A stretch of 64,000 nucleotides of DNA from Pteria penguin (Eukaryota > Mollusca > Bivalvia > Pterioida > Pteriidae), in assembly GCA_035048485.1 (NCBI GenBank), contig CM068587.1:46251496-46315495 (forward strand), in the 5' to 3' direction. Position numbers and translations under genes: made by a program. Numbering within the stretch: position 1 is the stretch's first letter; each line of letters begins with the position of its first letter. The notes below the pieces were generated by a model, which was not told the origin of the DNA, did no database searches, and saw only the letters and a program-made list of their open reading frames with translations. Below are positions 14,901-22,700 of this stretch, in pieces.

Positions 14901-17900
14901 ATTACATTATCATATTATGCACCAAGAAATTCATTGTTGCTATAGAATTTCTTTTTCATAATGGCTGTGAATTACGACACACACCTATTACACTGTCAGT
15001 TCCTTGAAAGGTAACACAATCCACTCTTTCATTTTATATGTAAATGTACTATAAATTATGTCATTTTAGTGACTGAATCATGAAAATCGAACCACATTCA
15101 TACAACATCTCGTTCGAACGACAAAATAATCTTCTTTTTTAAACAGCCTTAAGACTTAAGTCCAGCGCAAATTCTCTGAATGTTAAACGCACATGAGCAA
15201 AATGAAATTAGGAAAAAACAATATTCTGTGTATGGGTACATAATGGATATTTCATATCAATAATATAAAATTTGCAAATATTCAATATTACTAGATATTC
15301 AACATATATATAAGGTTTTTATCAATCGAGTATTGATAAAACTATTAAGTTTTGAAATCAGCAAATCCAGGTTATTTTTTCCCGATACGAGAATTTTAAA
15401 GCGATTTCAAAATTATATCAAATCAATAGAAATTACCTTTGATTTCACACTTTACATCGCCATCTTGATCGAAGCATTTCTCGTTTTTGTCACAATCTGC
15501 TGCTGTGCATGGTGCTATTAATTCCTGTAAAATTAAATGGTTTGTATTCAACACATAACTAAGCGGAAGGTTGTTGGGATTTTTATATTAACGATTTGTG
15601 TATGGCATGTTGGATAGTTGCTATATTCCGGGGAAAACATTGATAACACCAGTTTGTTCAGTATTGAGCAATTCACAGCTGTGAAATGATACTCCATAAC
15701 AAGAAAGAAAACTTTTTTTCACCGGTATATCCCTAGGGCTTTACAAGATATGAGGAATGGAAAATGGAAATAATCGCATTTTCATACCTCTTTTTAGCAA
15801 ATCAAAATGCGCGATCTTGCAATTTTATGAGTGTATAAGTTAATCAGTTATAAATAAATGTGTAATTTTTTATATTAATCTACTGTATGTACCACAGGTA
15901 GTATGAAATAAGATATAAACATTGATTATAAGTCTTATGATCTCCAGTTCGTCTTGGGACTGACCATGTGATTGAAGAGTCATCAATTTCGCTGTAATTT
16001 TCATGCGAGCTGTACTGAAAAACACATGTTTTCGAGTGTCAATTACAGATATATAGGGGGAATATTAAAATTAAAATTATTTTTCATGAAGTCGTCAATA
16101 TATATTTATTTGAATGAAATAGAAAATTACGCATTTAAAACCTTTAATTTTCATGAATCTTTAGGTCACGTGATTGGTGTTTTGTCGTACCATAACATAA
16201 TTTGTTCTTTCCTTCTGATATATATAGTGGCGGATTTATAAAGGGCACCCCTTTTTTCGTCACAAATATGAGGAAATCTTCAGATTATCACCTAAAATGG
16301 CGGGGTATTTTGGCTAATAATTGACTTTCATATATGCTCCCTCCCCCCCCCCCCTTTCAACCGAAATTCGGTATTCGCCACTGATGTAGATACATGTACC
16401 AAAAATTAACGTCTGTGTACCCCTGTCGACCATCGTTTTAGCTTCGGTGATCAGCTGTTTAAAGGTAATGGACGTATTTACCTGTAAAACCTCATTTCAT
16501 TGCATTAAAAGAGAAAACAGAAGACATCTGACAAAGCTGTATGAAACAAATCACCAAGGACCTGCACACAAATATGACAATAGCATAAAATACACATTAC
16601 AAAAATATTCGATTGTGCTGCGGTTACGATACCGACTTAGGACGGTCAGTTAGATTAACAAACGTCATTCAATTGGTGTGGTTAATCGGTTTACGGGCGC
16701 CCACCTTCCCAATCACCGCAAAAGCAGCACAATCAAAGGACACACATTTAAAAATCTATAAATAATCCTCCGTATAGAGAAAAAGGATCAACAGGTTTCC
16801 CAAGGAGAGAGGTCACGAAACAATTATAGAATAATCTTTTGCTATCAAAAATATGTAAGGAGACATCAACATAAGTAAACCGTGCTCAACCCGTATGTAA
16901 GCGAGCTCAGGTCCTTGATCAATATGGTTCCAGACTAACAGTCCGAGGGGACGAGGAACAGGACTTTGTAAAAGTCTGCATTGGGTTGTGGAGGGACCCA
17001 ATACAAGATCTATGGTCTTAGCGATGATCTCGGGGTCATACTGTCGATGTCGAAGACGTTTGATAATATCAGAACCAGCCGATATGAAATTATCGGAACC
17101 TTTGTCCCTCCTTGGTTTGTTCACTAGATCACCGTAGAAATTGGGATGGGAAAGTCCTCTGGATACATATTGTTGAAAAGTAACATTTCCGAATTTAGAT
17201 AAAATATCTGAATAAGATCTATAAAATTTACCAAAGTTTTTCGAAGTTTATGATATCTATAACCCTGAGTAAGAAGTTTAAAAGTAATCTGAAAATTAAA
17301 TACAACTTGTTCCCTGTCAACGCCAGTGAACATATCGCTTTTATGCTCGTTTATTCTAAGCGCGCCGCCGATTACAATGCTAAATTAGTAAATAACCATC
17401 TCGCTGAAGCGCCGCGTTACCGTTTAATATTTTTTTTAAATCTTTCAAATTTTCAAATTGTCGTAATTACTTTATTTCTACTCCAAATGAGATGAAATAT
17501 GAGAAGCGAGAAGAAAACAAAATGAATATTCTAATGTAATGATATGATTTTGATTTACACGTTAATTATATTTTTTGATAAATTTTTAATGTGAAAATGG
17601 CAAGCAACGCATTTTGATCAATTTGAATTTAGTCATGTGCGATGGGCCTCACTACCACATTCCATTATACTGCAGAGTTATGCACTTGTTTACCTGGAAA
17701 CGTTTCTTACTTTCACTTTGATAATAAAATCTCTCAGTTTTAAAACTTAGTGATAAACAATGCTTTCAACCGAAAACTTCTGCACCTTGGGTAAGGTAAA
17801 TCAATCAAGAGCCAATAAATTATTCAATCAATCATTAAATAAATCAATCCGTTAATAAGCGAATGAATGGATAATCAAATAAATACATAATCATTTATAA

Positions 17901-19304
17901 ATAAAGTGAATGGTAATTCAGAAATTCAACATGATAAAATCATCATATATGTAAACACTTGTTTTCAAACGGTAAAAAATTGTAATTTGTGATAAATTTT
18001 GAAAAATAATATGAAGTTTTTTCAATGATACTAGTATCTTCACTTAAGATATTAATGTATACCATTGGCGTATCCTGGTGATAGTAACTGGGGTTGCAAT
18101 CCACTTAGCCCTCCCCCTCCTTTCCTTTTTTTTCGATGGCACGATGGCAGATTGTTTCACATGAACCTATACTTTAATCGCTTTTTTAAGATGCGGCTCC
18201 CTAACTGTGGGAAATTGAAACATCATACTTTTAAGCTTAAACGGGATCAGTAGCAATTGTGTGCCTATTATTTCTTATCTGTAGCGGGTATGGACCCTAT
18301 ATATTTATTTTTGCTATAAGTATGTAATGAATCTCAGTAATAGGTCATGAGTTACTAGTGGGATTCCTGTTTCATTCCTTTCTGTTTGTTTGTTTGTTTG
18401 TATGTTGTTTATTTTAATTTTTTTGAGTAGTAGATTCTATTCGTGTACTGGAGTGCATTTTCATGTCATGTAAAGGAGAAATATATTTTTCATCTATGAA
18501 TTATAAATGGTATTAAACCAGAATTCATTTCGAATGAAATTTCATATCAAACTTAACAAATGCATATGAATTGTTGCATGATTTAATGTGAAGTATGTAT
18601 AAAATATAGAACGGATTATTGAAAGTAGCCTTTTTCATGCTATTTGTAGCTTGCTATTTATCCTAGGGGCGCTGTCGATTTCTCGGAACAAAGTATGCTG
18701 ACCCCTTCACGTCGCTTCAAAACTCAAATATTCACATACTTTTTTCCTAACCTCTTAACTACAACCATGCCCTGTTAAATCCTTTCAGGAGTATTTTGCT
18801 AAGACAGATTCATCTTTAGAATCTTTTTTTCATGCAACAAATATGATGAAACATTTCTTGATTTATTATAATTAACTGTTTTAAATAATTATAAAATATT
18901 AAAGATTTAAAGAAAATACAGATTAATCGTTTTAGAATTCTTGATTGATTTATAGATATAATTACCGGTGACCAGTCGTTGATATTGGTGTACACTGAAC
19001 CATGCATTTTCCTGAATCTCTCATCGCCTTGATCTGCTACTCTCTCAAAATTGAGATCACACAAGTTCATGCCCCTCAAGTAGTTGATAGACTGACATCG
19101 CTTTCTTGTCATACAGTTTTTCAAACAATCTATAAAACTAATATCTGTCAAAATCGTGATGAGCGCACCATGGTATCTTTTCCCTTGTATAATATTCCGG
19201 GGTCCTTTGCCTTGGGTTTGCAAATGAAAATGGGCTTGGTCATTTTGGAATGTACACACTCTTTGCCATATTGCAGTGACGAACAAAAGGCATAGCGCCT
19301 TCAT
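1501..19304 (-). CDS. Gene A: secreted PAN-CCP-CCP-GCC2/GCC3-CCP-fibrinogen-related protein, 3' end missing
   Basis: Spliced gene inferred from nine exons: 18,966-19,304; 15,437-15,524; 13,727-13,900; 11,444-11,617; 9,672-9,992; 8,628-8,825; 5,954-6,072; 3,048-3,147; 1,501-1,650. All have GT/AG borders and matching phases, so they join without a stop. Product: signal peptide, PAN/apple-like domain, short Cys module, two sushi modules, a cysteine-rich GCC2/GCC3-type module, a CCP-like module and the first three exons of a fibrinogen-related domain. Fibrinogen-related proteins of molluscs are often secreted recognition lectins; that role here is inference. It differs from gene B by an extra sushi exon and many substitutions. 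The last exon is outside the window. Expression is not shown by the sequence. Confidence 0.8.
1860..1902. repeat. (AT)n microsatellite
   Basis: A run of about 43 bp of alternating A and T, preceded by a short CT run, in intron 7 of gene A. It directly abuts a Penelope-like element 3' end. Confidence 0.95.
1903..2045 (-). mobile_element. Penelope-like element 3'-end fragment
   Basis: This stretch (ATCCAAACCATGAGTT, then AAATCAGTGAAAATG, then GAAGTGCATATGTGAACC) matches the region downstream of the PLE reverse transcriptase at 61,125-61,260, and in reverse at 59,530-59,665 and 60,910-61,040. No coding part remains. A non-LTR tail of another family is the alternative. Confidence 0.6.
2235..3015. 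repeat. 62-bp minisatellite in gene A intron 7
   Basis: About ten degenerate units of roughly 62 bp with the phrases CATTATTGTAGCTACCATTT and ATAGTATTATACCTACCATT. The same array with the same unit lies in the same intron of gene B (30,060-31,340), so it predates the gene duplication. A SINE interrupts it at 2,649-2,767. Confidence 0.9.
2649..2767 (-). mobile_element. Internally deleted tRNA-derived SINE
   Basis: Starts with GATT repeats and TTTTTGTTTAACGTCA and ends with a tRNA-like head whose minus strand reads GGCGTGGCCTGGTGGTATCG (A-box-like) and a GGTTCAACTC-like B box. The flanks ACCTACAAATGGGA (2,635-2,648) and ACCTACTAATGGGA (2,768-2,781) form a 14-bp target-site duplication with one mismatch. 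Compared with 38,371-38,629 the middle of the body is deleted. Confidence 0.8.
3048..3147 (-). CDS. Gene A exon 7, fibrinogen domain part 2
   Basis: 100 bp, phase 0 in and phase 1 out. The acceptor is CAG|GTCATT and the donor G|GTAGGT. The translation starts VIQHRAT and continues FNKTWEEYKEGFGNPNTDYW, the classic fibrinogen-domain stretch (VIQRR, then W..Y..GFG...E.W). It contains one N-glycosylation sequon (NKT). Partner in gene B: 31,365-31,464, identical length. Confidence 0.88.
3925..4012. repeat. Foldback (palindromic) element
   Basis: Two arms of roughly 40 bp face each other almost without a spacer: AAGGTTTTCGGCTC and TCAATTATACCAATA on the left, TATTGGTATAATTGAGG and GAGCCGAAAGCCCT on the right. 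A poly-C run (3,942-3,953) interrupts pairing. This looks like a small foldback transposon or MITE in gene A intron 6. Confidence 0.8.
5400..5630. mobile_element. MITE with ~42-bp terminal inverted repeats
   Basis: About 230 bp bounded by inverted repeats. The left end reads ACCAGGGTCTGGCGCC then ATAAACTGAGAATATACTTA. The right end reads TAAGTATATTCTCAGTTTAT then GGGGCCGGACCCTGGT. The arms differ at only a few positions. The AT-rich interior has a second small hairpin around AATAGAATTAAAC. No transposase is present, so it is non-autonomous. It lies in gene A intron 6. Confidence 0.85.
5954..6072 (-). CDS. Gene A exon 6, start of fibrinogen domain
   Basis: 119 bp, phase 1 in and phase 0 out, donor ATG|GTGAGT. 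The acceptor is the weaker AAG (ACAATAAG) where gene B has CAG. The translation reads DCSEIQRNGQHKSGFYVI, then VLCDMEYREGGWM, the canonical N-terminus of a fibrinogen domain (DC.EI...G..SG.Y.I, CDM, GGW). Four residues longer than the gene B exon between YVI and KRV. The conserved Trp of GGW is kept here. Confidence 0.85.
6148..6184. repeat. (ATC)n microsatellite
   Basis: A short ATC/CAT run in gene A intron 5. It is followed by one unit-like segment (6,187-6,240) resembling the right end of the expanded 43-bp minisatellite of gene B (36,480-36,800). Confidence 0.85.
7050..7292. repeat. Imperfect (CAT)n/(CAC)n microsatellite
   Basis: About 240 bp of CAT, ATT and CAC trinucleotides in gene A intron 5. 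It produces spurious poly-Met or poly-His frames and is not coding. Confidence 0.95.
7440..7940 (-). mobile_element. Degraded Penelope-like element remnant
   Basis: The plus strand contains AAAACGTCATCGATGTATCT (about 7,873-7,892), whose minus strand encodes YIDDVL-like reverse transcriptase core residues and is nearly the same as 40,314-40,333 in the gene B PLE. Sequence around 7,590-7,800 also resembles 41,690-41,850. Frames are broken, so it is only a fossil. Confidence 0.45.
8628..8825 (-). CDS. Gene A exon 5, CCP-like module with five cysteines
   Basis: 198 bp, phase 1 both sides, acceptor TTTCAG, donor G|GTATTT. The translation runs from ESDNFCGLPP to MISCDIKG with cysteines in NFC, GYC, YEC, VKC and ISC and a Trp (RRSW) before the last cysteine, as in sushi/CCP domains. 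A fifth cysteine (GYC) is additional to the usual four. Partner in gene B: 42,870-43,067, same length. Confidence 0.82.
8860..9220. repeat. ~35-bp minisatellite, gene A intron 4
   Basis: Degenerate units with the phrases AACAAACATTATATAGAATG and GGACAGATCACT, decaying into ATATAAAAT repeats near 9,170. The same array lies in the same intron of gene B (43,105-43,350), so it predates duplication. Confidence 0.85.
9672..9992 (-). CDS. Gene A exon 4, 13-cysteine GCC2/GCC3 (ephrin-receptor-like) module
   Basis: 321 bp, phase 1 both sides, acceptor TTTTAG, donor G|GTAGGT. The translation has a repeated C..CP.GTYS and C..C..G.YQ pattern (CEKCPVGTYSD, CTKCPAGT, CKPCSPGYYQN, CQKC, CDQCPSGTFS, CWRC). 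This is the GCC2/GCC3 type of cysteine-rich repeat found in ephrin-receptor-like and SVEP1-like extracellular proteins. Thirteen cysteines are present and all are conserved in gene B. By eye about 30 of 107 residues differ from gene B exon 4, which also has a two-residue insertion. Confidence 0.88.
10555..10676. repeat. (CAT)n(CTT)n microsatellite, copy 1
   Basis: ATC/CAT repeats followed by a CTT run and CGTCTTTACCATCATC. The same compound microsatellite plus flank recurs at 10,935-11,050, a local duplication in gene A intron 4 upstream of exon 4. Confidence 0.92.
10692..10862 (+). mobile_element. tRNA-derived SINE with 15-bp target-site duplication
   Basis: The head reads GGGCAGGCTTGGTGTAGTGG then TTAAGCGC (A-box-like TGGTGTAGTGG), and GGGTTGGATTCCCGG acts as a B box (consensus GGTTCGANTCC). 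The body holds GTAACCTCCTACTTCCATGT and GAAAGCGACGTAAAACACCA and ends in a CAACCAACCAACCA tail. The flanks ATCATTTCATCATAG at 10,677-10,691 and 10,863-10,877 are identical. Confidence 0.9.
10935..11050. repeat. (CAT)n(CTT)n microsatellite, copy 2
   Basis: Second copy of the compound array at 10,555. The unique flank TTTGACGACGCCTCTCATTT follows both copies, so a segment of roughly 200 bp was duplicated in tandem; the SINE landed at the copy 1 end. Confidence 0.88.
11190..11260. repeat. (CA)n microsatellite
   Basis: Interrupted CA dinucleotide run between gene A exons 3b and 4. Confidence 0.9.
11444..11617 (-). CDS. Gene A exon 3b, second sushi module with third cysteine lost
   Basis: 174 bp, phase 1 both sides, acceptor CTTTCAG-like before ATTGTGAC, donor G|GTATAA. 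The translation is a sushi/CCP: DCDFPPS, VEYSC, GKW, MKCARG. The third conserved cysteine is replaced: the paralogous exons read YSGCQANGKW or SSRCQANGKW and this one reads YSGREVNGKW, a TGT-to-CGT change. Without it the C1-C3 disulfide cannot form. The frame and splice sites are otherwise intact. It carries a sequon (NVS). Confidence 0.85.
11873..11935. repeat. (ATC)n microsatellite
   Basis: A perfect run of about 20 ATC units between the two sushi exons of gene A. It yields spurious poly-His and poly-Ser frames. Confidence 0.97.
11940..13726. other. Intron between the two gene A sushi exons
   Basis: Contains A-rich tracts (12,220-12,360), an (AT)n near 12,650, and an element with ATAAACCGGTCAACC and GACCGTCCTAAGTCGGTATC (13,215-13,295) that recurs at 16,625-16,690 in reverse, near 53,365-53,440, and near 59,030. 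The approach to exon 3a (13,150 onward, TTTTTGGTCTTCATA) matches the approach to exon 3b (11,270 onward), consistent with a roughly 2.3-kb tandem duplication including the exon. No gene seen. Confidence 0.6.
13727..13900 (-). CDS. Gene A exon 3a, first sushi module
   Basis: 174 bp, phase 1 both sides, acceptor TTTCAG|ATTGTGAC, donor G|GTATAA. A complete four-cysteine sushi/CCP: DCDFPPS (C1), VEYSC (C2), SGCQANGKW (C3 with the conserved Trp), MKC (C4). Same length and phase as exon 3b and as the single gene B exon 3 (47,990-48,163), so it arose by tandem exon duplication within gene A or was lost from gene B. Confidence 0.88.
14177..14348 (-). mobile_element. tRNA-derived SINE, reverse orientation
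   Basis: Same family as 10,692-10,862, read on the minus strand: head GGCAGGTTTGGTGTAGTGGT then TAAGCGCTTGGCTTGCGGCG, body GTTACCAACC... in reverse. The flanks both contain CAAAGAGA (14,169-14,176 and 14,356-14,363), a possible 8-bp target-site duplication, though a few intervening bases make this weaker than for the other copies. Confidence 0.85.
14500..14825. repeat. ~115-bp tandem repeat, gene A intron 2
   Basis: Close to three units containing CAGAGAAAGGTTGTCATATA, GACAGACGACTGCTTAA, CAGGTGGTCTTTAAAGCAGG and TTTGTATAGACATTTAGT. Gene B has about one unit at the matching place (48,600-48,690), so the expansion is specific to gene A. Confidence 0.85.
15437..15524 (-). CDS. Gene A exon 2, short four-cysteine EGF-like module
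   Basis: 88 bp, phase 0 in and phase 1 out, acceptor TTTACAG|GAATTA, donor G|GTAATT. Translation: ELIAPCTAADCDKNEKCFDQ, then DGDVKCEIK. The spacing (C..4..C..5..C..7..C) resembles part of an EGF domain, but 29 residues is short for a full EGF domain. Its role, perhaps a linker, is inference. Gene B partner 51,365-51,452 has the same length and cysteines. Confidence 0.8.
16224..16390. mobile_element. Small MITE-like element with AGTGGCGGAT ends
   Basis: About 165 bp, from AGTGGCGGATTTATA to GGTATTCGCCACTGAT. The ends are short inverted repeats (AGTGGCGRAT against ATTCGCCACT). A poly-C run lies inside. No coding content. Confidence 0.55.
16813..17335 (-). mobile_element. Retroelement reverse-transcriptase C-terminal remnant
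   Basis: Minus-strand reading gives GYRYHKLRKTLVNF, then after frame breaks SDNFISAGSDIIKRLRHRQY and IDLVLGPSTTQC. This resembles the C-terminal region of a PLE-like or related molluscan retroelement polyprotein, where a GY..HKL..T...F segment follows the palm. The lack of a continuous frame makes it a fossil in intron 1 of gene A. The exact family is uncertain. Confidence 0.55.
17340..18960. other. Gene A intron 1, remainder
   Basis: AT-rich sequence without a recognisable exon or RNA gene. A stretch near 18,065-18,140 (TTGGCGTATCCTGG with pyrimidine tract) resembles a transposon end. The part near 18,600-18,960 is similar to 51,770-52,200, intron 1 of gene B, up to the exon border. Confidence 0.5.
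18966..19304 (-). CDS. Gene A exon 1, signal peptide and PAN/apple-like domain
   Basis: 339 bp (113 codons) ending in phase 0 at a normal donor CCG|GTAATT. The start was chosen at MKALCLLFVTAIW because a hydrophobic signal peptide follows directly; in-frame upstream ATGs exist but would put a polar leader before it. The mature part has a PAN/apple pattern: ISFIDCLKNCMTRKRCQSIN, then LCDLNFERV, as in molluscan PAN domains (C...C......C.S.NY.....C.L). By eye only 10 of 113 residues differ from gene B. It would be secreted. Confidence 0.88.
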
Positions 19305-19382
19305 GATGATACCTCGAGAGAGACGCTCAAGGAATTCTAATGACTGATATTTCATAAAATGACGTAATGTAAGGTGCGCAGA

Positions 19383-19396
19383 CTTATATATATATC
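19383..19396 (-). promoter_or_regulatory. TATA-like element of gene A
   Basis: Minus strand GATATATATATAAGTC about 80 bp upstream of the start codon. The same element with one extra AT unit lies at the matching place before gene B (52,632-52,647), and the sequence between it and the ATG (GTCTGCGCACCTTAC) is nearly unchanged. Promoter function is inferred from position and conservation. Confidence 0.55.
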
Positions 19397-19399
19397 TCA

Positions 19400-19885
19400 T
19401 TGATTCTGATTCTGCAGTTTTAGTATTAATGTATGATGGATGTAAGTACTACATAATGTAATATTGATATTTAGATGAATATCCAGTGGTATAGTAAGAA
19501 GAAGACAGAAGAAGAAGAGAAGGGAAATCCTTGTAACTCTCGACTAAAATCAATCTATTGTTATTTTTATGATTAATCTATTAAGATACTGCTATTTGGA
19601 AAATTTGGGAGGATTTAAAGATGAAAAATCTAATTCATTCTTTTATATATCAAATCTGCGAAAAATAGGAGAGGGACAGCAAACCCACCTGTCCATTTGC
19701 ACCCTCTTTGAAGGTTTGGAGGTGTTGTGCTTCTGCTGCCTACTCCCCACTATCCTAAACTTATGATATTTGGCTATTTAAGGGTAATGAATTTTGACAA
19801 TGCATTATTTTAATTCAGTTTAATTTTCTCCGATACGAAAATTTTGAAGCAATTTCAAACTATTTTGTTACAAGTATGCGGAAAG
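19400..19885. other. Gene A proximal 5' flank
   Basis: Partly similar to 52,650-52,860. The stretch 19,430-19,560 (GATGTAAGTACTACATAATG, AGAAGAAGAGAAGGG) has a direct counterpart in the gene B flank. No gene seen. Confidence 0.5.
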
Positions 19886-19918
19886 TGTGTGTGTGTGTGT
19901 GTGTGTGTGGGGGGGGGA
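19886..19918. repeat. (GT)n microsatellite with G run
   Basis: GT dinucleotides followed by a run of G, directly upstream of the 64-bp minisatellite. Confidence 0.95.
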
Positions 19919-19964
19919 TTGGAGTGTAACACAAATCCATGTGTGGGGGAAGGGCTCGTTCTTG

Positions 19965-20375
19965 GTGTTCAGGATACTTCCAGATTTCTGTCATACGGCA
20001 GGGTCACTTGTTTCTATCTTTCCTTGGTATTGTGGATACTTCCAGATTTCTGTCATACAGCCGAGTCAGATGTTTCTATCTTTTCCTTGGCATTGTGGAT
20101 ACTTCCAGATTTCTGTCATACAGCCGAGCCATATGTTTTCTACCTTTTCCTTGGTATTGTGGATACTTCCAGATTTCTGTCATACAGCCGAGTCAGATGT
20201 TTCTATCTTTTCCGTGGTATTATGGATACTTCCAGATTTCTGTCATACAGCTAAGTCAGATGTTTCTATCTTTTCCGTGGTATTATGGATACTTCCAGAT
20301 TTCTGTCATACAGCCGAGTCAGATGTTTCCATCTTTTCCTTGGCATTGTGGATACTTCCAGATTTCTATCCAGAT
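19965..20375. repeat. 64-bp minisatellite, about 6 units (gene A flank)
   Basis: Units of 62-64 bp: GTGGATACTTCCAGATTTCT, GTCATACAGCCGAGTCAGAT, GTTTCTATCTTTTCC. The plus strand has few or no stops in any frame of the unit, which produces overlapping open frames of up to 192 codons. The array exists in about 12 units in the gene B flank (53,510-54,290), and both arrays end in the same unique sequence (CTATCCAGATATA). Not protein coding. Confidence 0.93.
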
Positions 20376-20379
20376 ATAC

Positions 20380-21778
20380 AATGGTTCGCTGTTCTACATC
20401 TCATTGTGTCCTGGAAACTCAAATCAACTATCATTGCTTGTCTAGTTTCTTCCTCACTTATTTGATCTCATTCTGTACCATACTATATCTTTGCTGGATA
20501 TCTGCCATCTTCTAATAAGATAATTTAGTTGTATCCAGTCTTTGCTGTACATTTGGTACTATTCCAGCAATATATTTGTATGGCTCTTAGTTTCGCCTAC
20601 TGGTTTGGTAGTTAACCATTTTCTTCCTGTCCTGACCTGCCTGCTAACCGGACTCTCTCATCTCGGATATCCTTGAGAATCATGGTCAGTCGCACATCCC
20701 CACTTTGTACTTCTCTATCAAAGACGTAATAGTGAGCTGAAACTGTGCTGAGCGACTGTAGAGAAATTAGCGGTGAATTCCTAACCATTTGCTAAGGTAT
20801 TTAGTGATGATCCTTCCAAGTTTCTTGTGTTATTTCAGAAAGTTCCAAAAGATAGGATAGACGTGAAATCGATATCTTAAATTTTCCTGAAAGATTGATT
20901 TTGTCACTAATGCCTTCATCCACCTGTCATTTTCACCTTGGGGCGTTCTCCCCACGGGTCACAACATACTTTGTTAGACATTTGTTTTGTGGTTTCCAAG
21001 TATAGATGGGGTCTTTTCCCTTTAGATTTTCAGCTTAAACTGCTCAGTTACGCTTTTATCTTTAATACCAAGAATCTAGATATTTTATTGTGCAGCTTCC
21101 TCTGGCGCCTAGGTATCCACCTAGCCTGGATCTGGGTGTCGGTTGTCATGGTGACGTCATCCATGACACTTCTTTGTAGCTCTCTGATGTAGCTTGAAAT
21201 TTTTCAGCCACTTGTTTCTTATTCTCGTGCTGTTGAGTATAAACTTAATATTATCAAAAAGAAAAATGTAACATTTCACTTTATTCTGATATTCCTATAT
21301 CAATATTCTTTGTGATAAATATATTTCCGTGCAAGTAATATAATTCCGATATTCAGGTCTATTAACTTTAAGCTATTTTGACTTTGCCAGCAATTATTCT
21401 TTATATGCTTAATTTTACACAAAGTCTCAAAAAGTAACAAAAGTTTAGTCAATACCACACCTGAATTGTCTAATACGGACCACCGCTCATCAAAATCTCT
21501 TTAACAATATCTCCTTGTGTACTTGTGTACTCCAATGATCCAAATAATTGTTTAAACGAATTATGTAATGAATTATTGAATAGGTCATTCGTTGTCAATG
21601 GCTACAAAACAAAACTTACGACACGAAATCCAACACTACAACACTATGGTTATTAGTTCTGAAGCATAGCGATAACTCTTTGTTGTCGCATTAAAAGTCT
21701 AAGCGCGTGCACCACGGGTAGATTACGTGTACATCATATATGTCTACAGATGGTAAACCAGTAATGTGCCCATGACTC

Positions 21779-21780
<2 letters not shown>
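20380..21780. other. Gene A distal 5' flank, unique part
   Basis: Paralogous to about 54,295-55,890 and similar along its length (for example TAACCGGACTCTCTCATCTC, GGTTGTCATGGTGACGTCAT). Some stretches look protein-like, but no frame is kept in both copies, so I do not call a gene. It lacks the SINE that sits at 55,230-55,409 in the partner. Confidence 0.55.

Positions 21781-21836
<56 letters not shown>
21780..21836. repeat. (CT)n microsatellite
   Basis: About 28 CT units. The corresponding place in the gene B flank holds a compound CA/CT array (55,898-56,040). Confidence 0.97.
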
Positions 21837-21837
<1 letters not shown>

Positions 21838-22009
21838 GTCCCCTCCGACTCCAATATATCTGTCACTGAATGAGATGTCTATCATTTAAATTTGATTGTA
21901 TGGAAGTGATATGACAGATCCAATAGAGATGCTAACTACTTCGGACAGTCCAGTGATGTGGCATTTTCATTGAAGATGTTAACTATTCCGGGCAGTCCAG
22001 TGGTGTGAC

Positions 22010-22091
22010 AGATGTATGTATGTATGTATGTATGTATGTATGTATGTATGTATGTATGTATGTATGTATGTATGTATGTATGTATGTATGA
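22010..22091. repeat. (TATG)n microsatellite
   Basis: About 19 units of the TATG tetranucleotide, adjoining SINE sequence. The gene B counterpart near 56,347-56,380 is short and interrupted by another SINE copy. Confidence 0.97.
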
Positions 22092-22116
22092 TATATGATA
22101 TATATATATATATCTA

Positions 22117-22435
22117 GTATATGGTGACGGCATCTGCTTGATGCGGGGTATATAAATCTTTTTTTTTTTTTGCAACGGACCCATCCGAAGCAGCGATGGA
22201 TCTTTAACGTGCCATGCATACCACGACACGGGGCCTCGGTTTTTACTGTCTCATCCGAAAGACACCGAGGCCCCGTGTCGTGGTATGCATGGCACGTTAA
22301 AGATCCCTCACTGCTTCCGGTGGGTCCGTTGCAAAGGTCAAAATTTGTATGTCCCGCATCAGGCAGATCCCGTCACCATATACGTGAAATTTCGAAGTGT
22401 GACGTCAAACAAAAATCAATCAATCAATCAATCGT
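22117..22435. mobile_element. Two SINE bodies head to head forming a ~265-bp palindrome
   Basis: Arm 1 (22,117-22,240) runs from TATATGGTGACGGCATCTGC to CACGGGGCCTCGGT. Arm 2 (22,264-22,382) is its reverse complement, from ACCGAGGCCCCGTGTCGTGG to CCCGTCACCATATA, with a 23-nt loop. Both are bodies of the SINE seen complete at 38,371-38,629. The second copy continues to the (CAAT)n end at 22,435. Neither half keeps the tRNA head. A poly-T insertion (22,159-22,170) is the main arm mismatch. Confidence 0.9.
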
Positions 22436-22700
22436 AATGATGTGGTATGTTAATGGTAATGTCACCTGGTTTCCTAATGATGTGATGTGTTAATGGTAAT
22501 GTCACCTGGTTTCCTAATGATGTGGTGTGTTAATGGTAATGCTACCTGGTTTCCTAATGATGTGGTGTGTTAATGGTAATGCCACCTGGTTTCCTAATGA
22601 TGTGGTGTGTTAATGGTAATGCCACCTGGTTTCCTAATGATGTGGTGTGTTAATGGTAATGTCACCTGGTTTCCTAATGATGTAGTATGTTACTGACAAT
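22430..22700. repeat. 40-bp minisatellite, about 6-7 units (gene A flank)
   Basis: Unit TAATGATGTGGTGTGTTAAT + GGTAATGTCACCTGGTTTCC, nearly identical between units. The gene B flank has the same array with about 23 units (56,690-57,600). Both end in the same AATTTCTCGGCTAAGTAAAT sequence. Confidence 0.95.

Noticed and set aside
19844..20465. Open frames of 136-192 codons on the plus strand
   Set aside because: Same 64-bp repeat upstream of gene A.
20938..21192. Plus-strand frame with a counterpart at 54,847-55,140
   Set aside because: The two copies are homologous DNA, but the frames differ by indels and have no recognisable domain.
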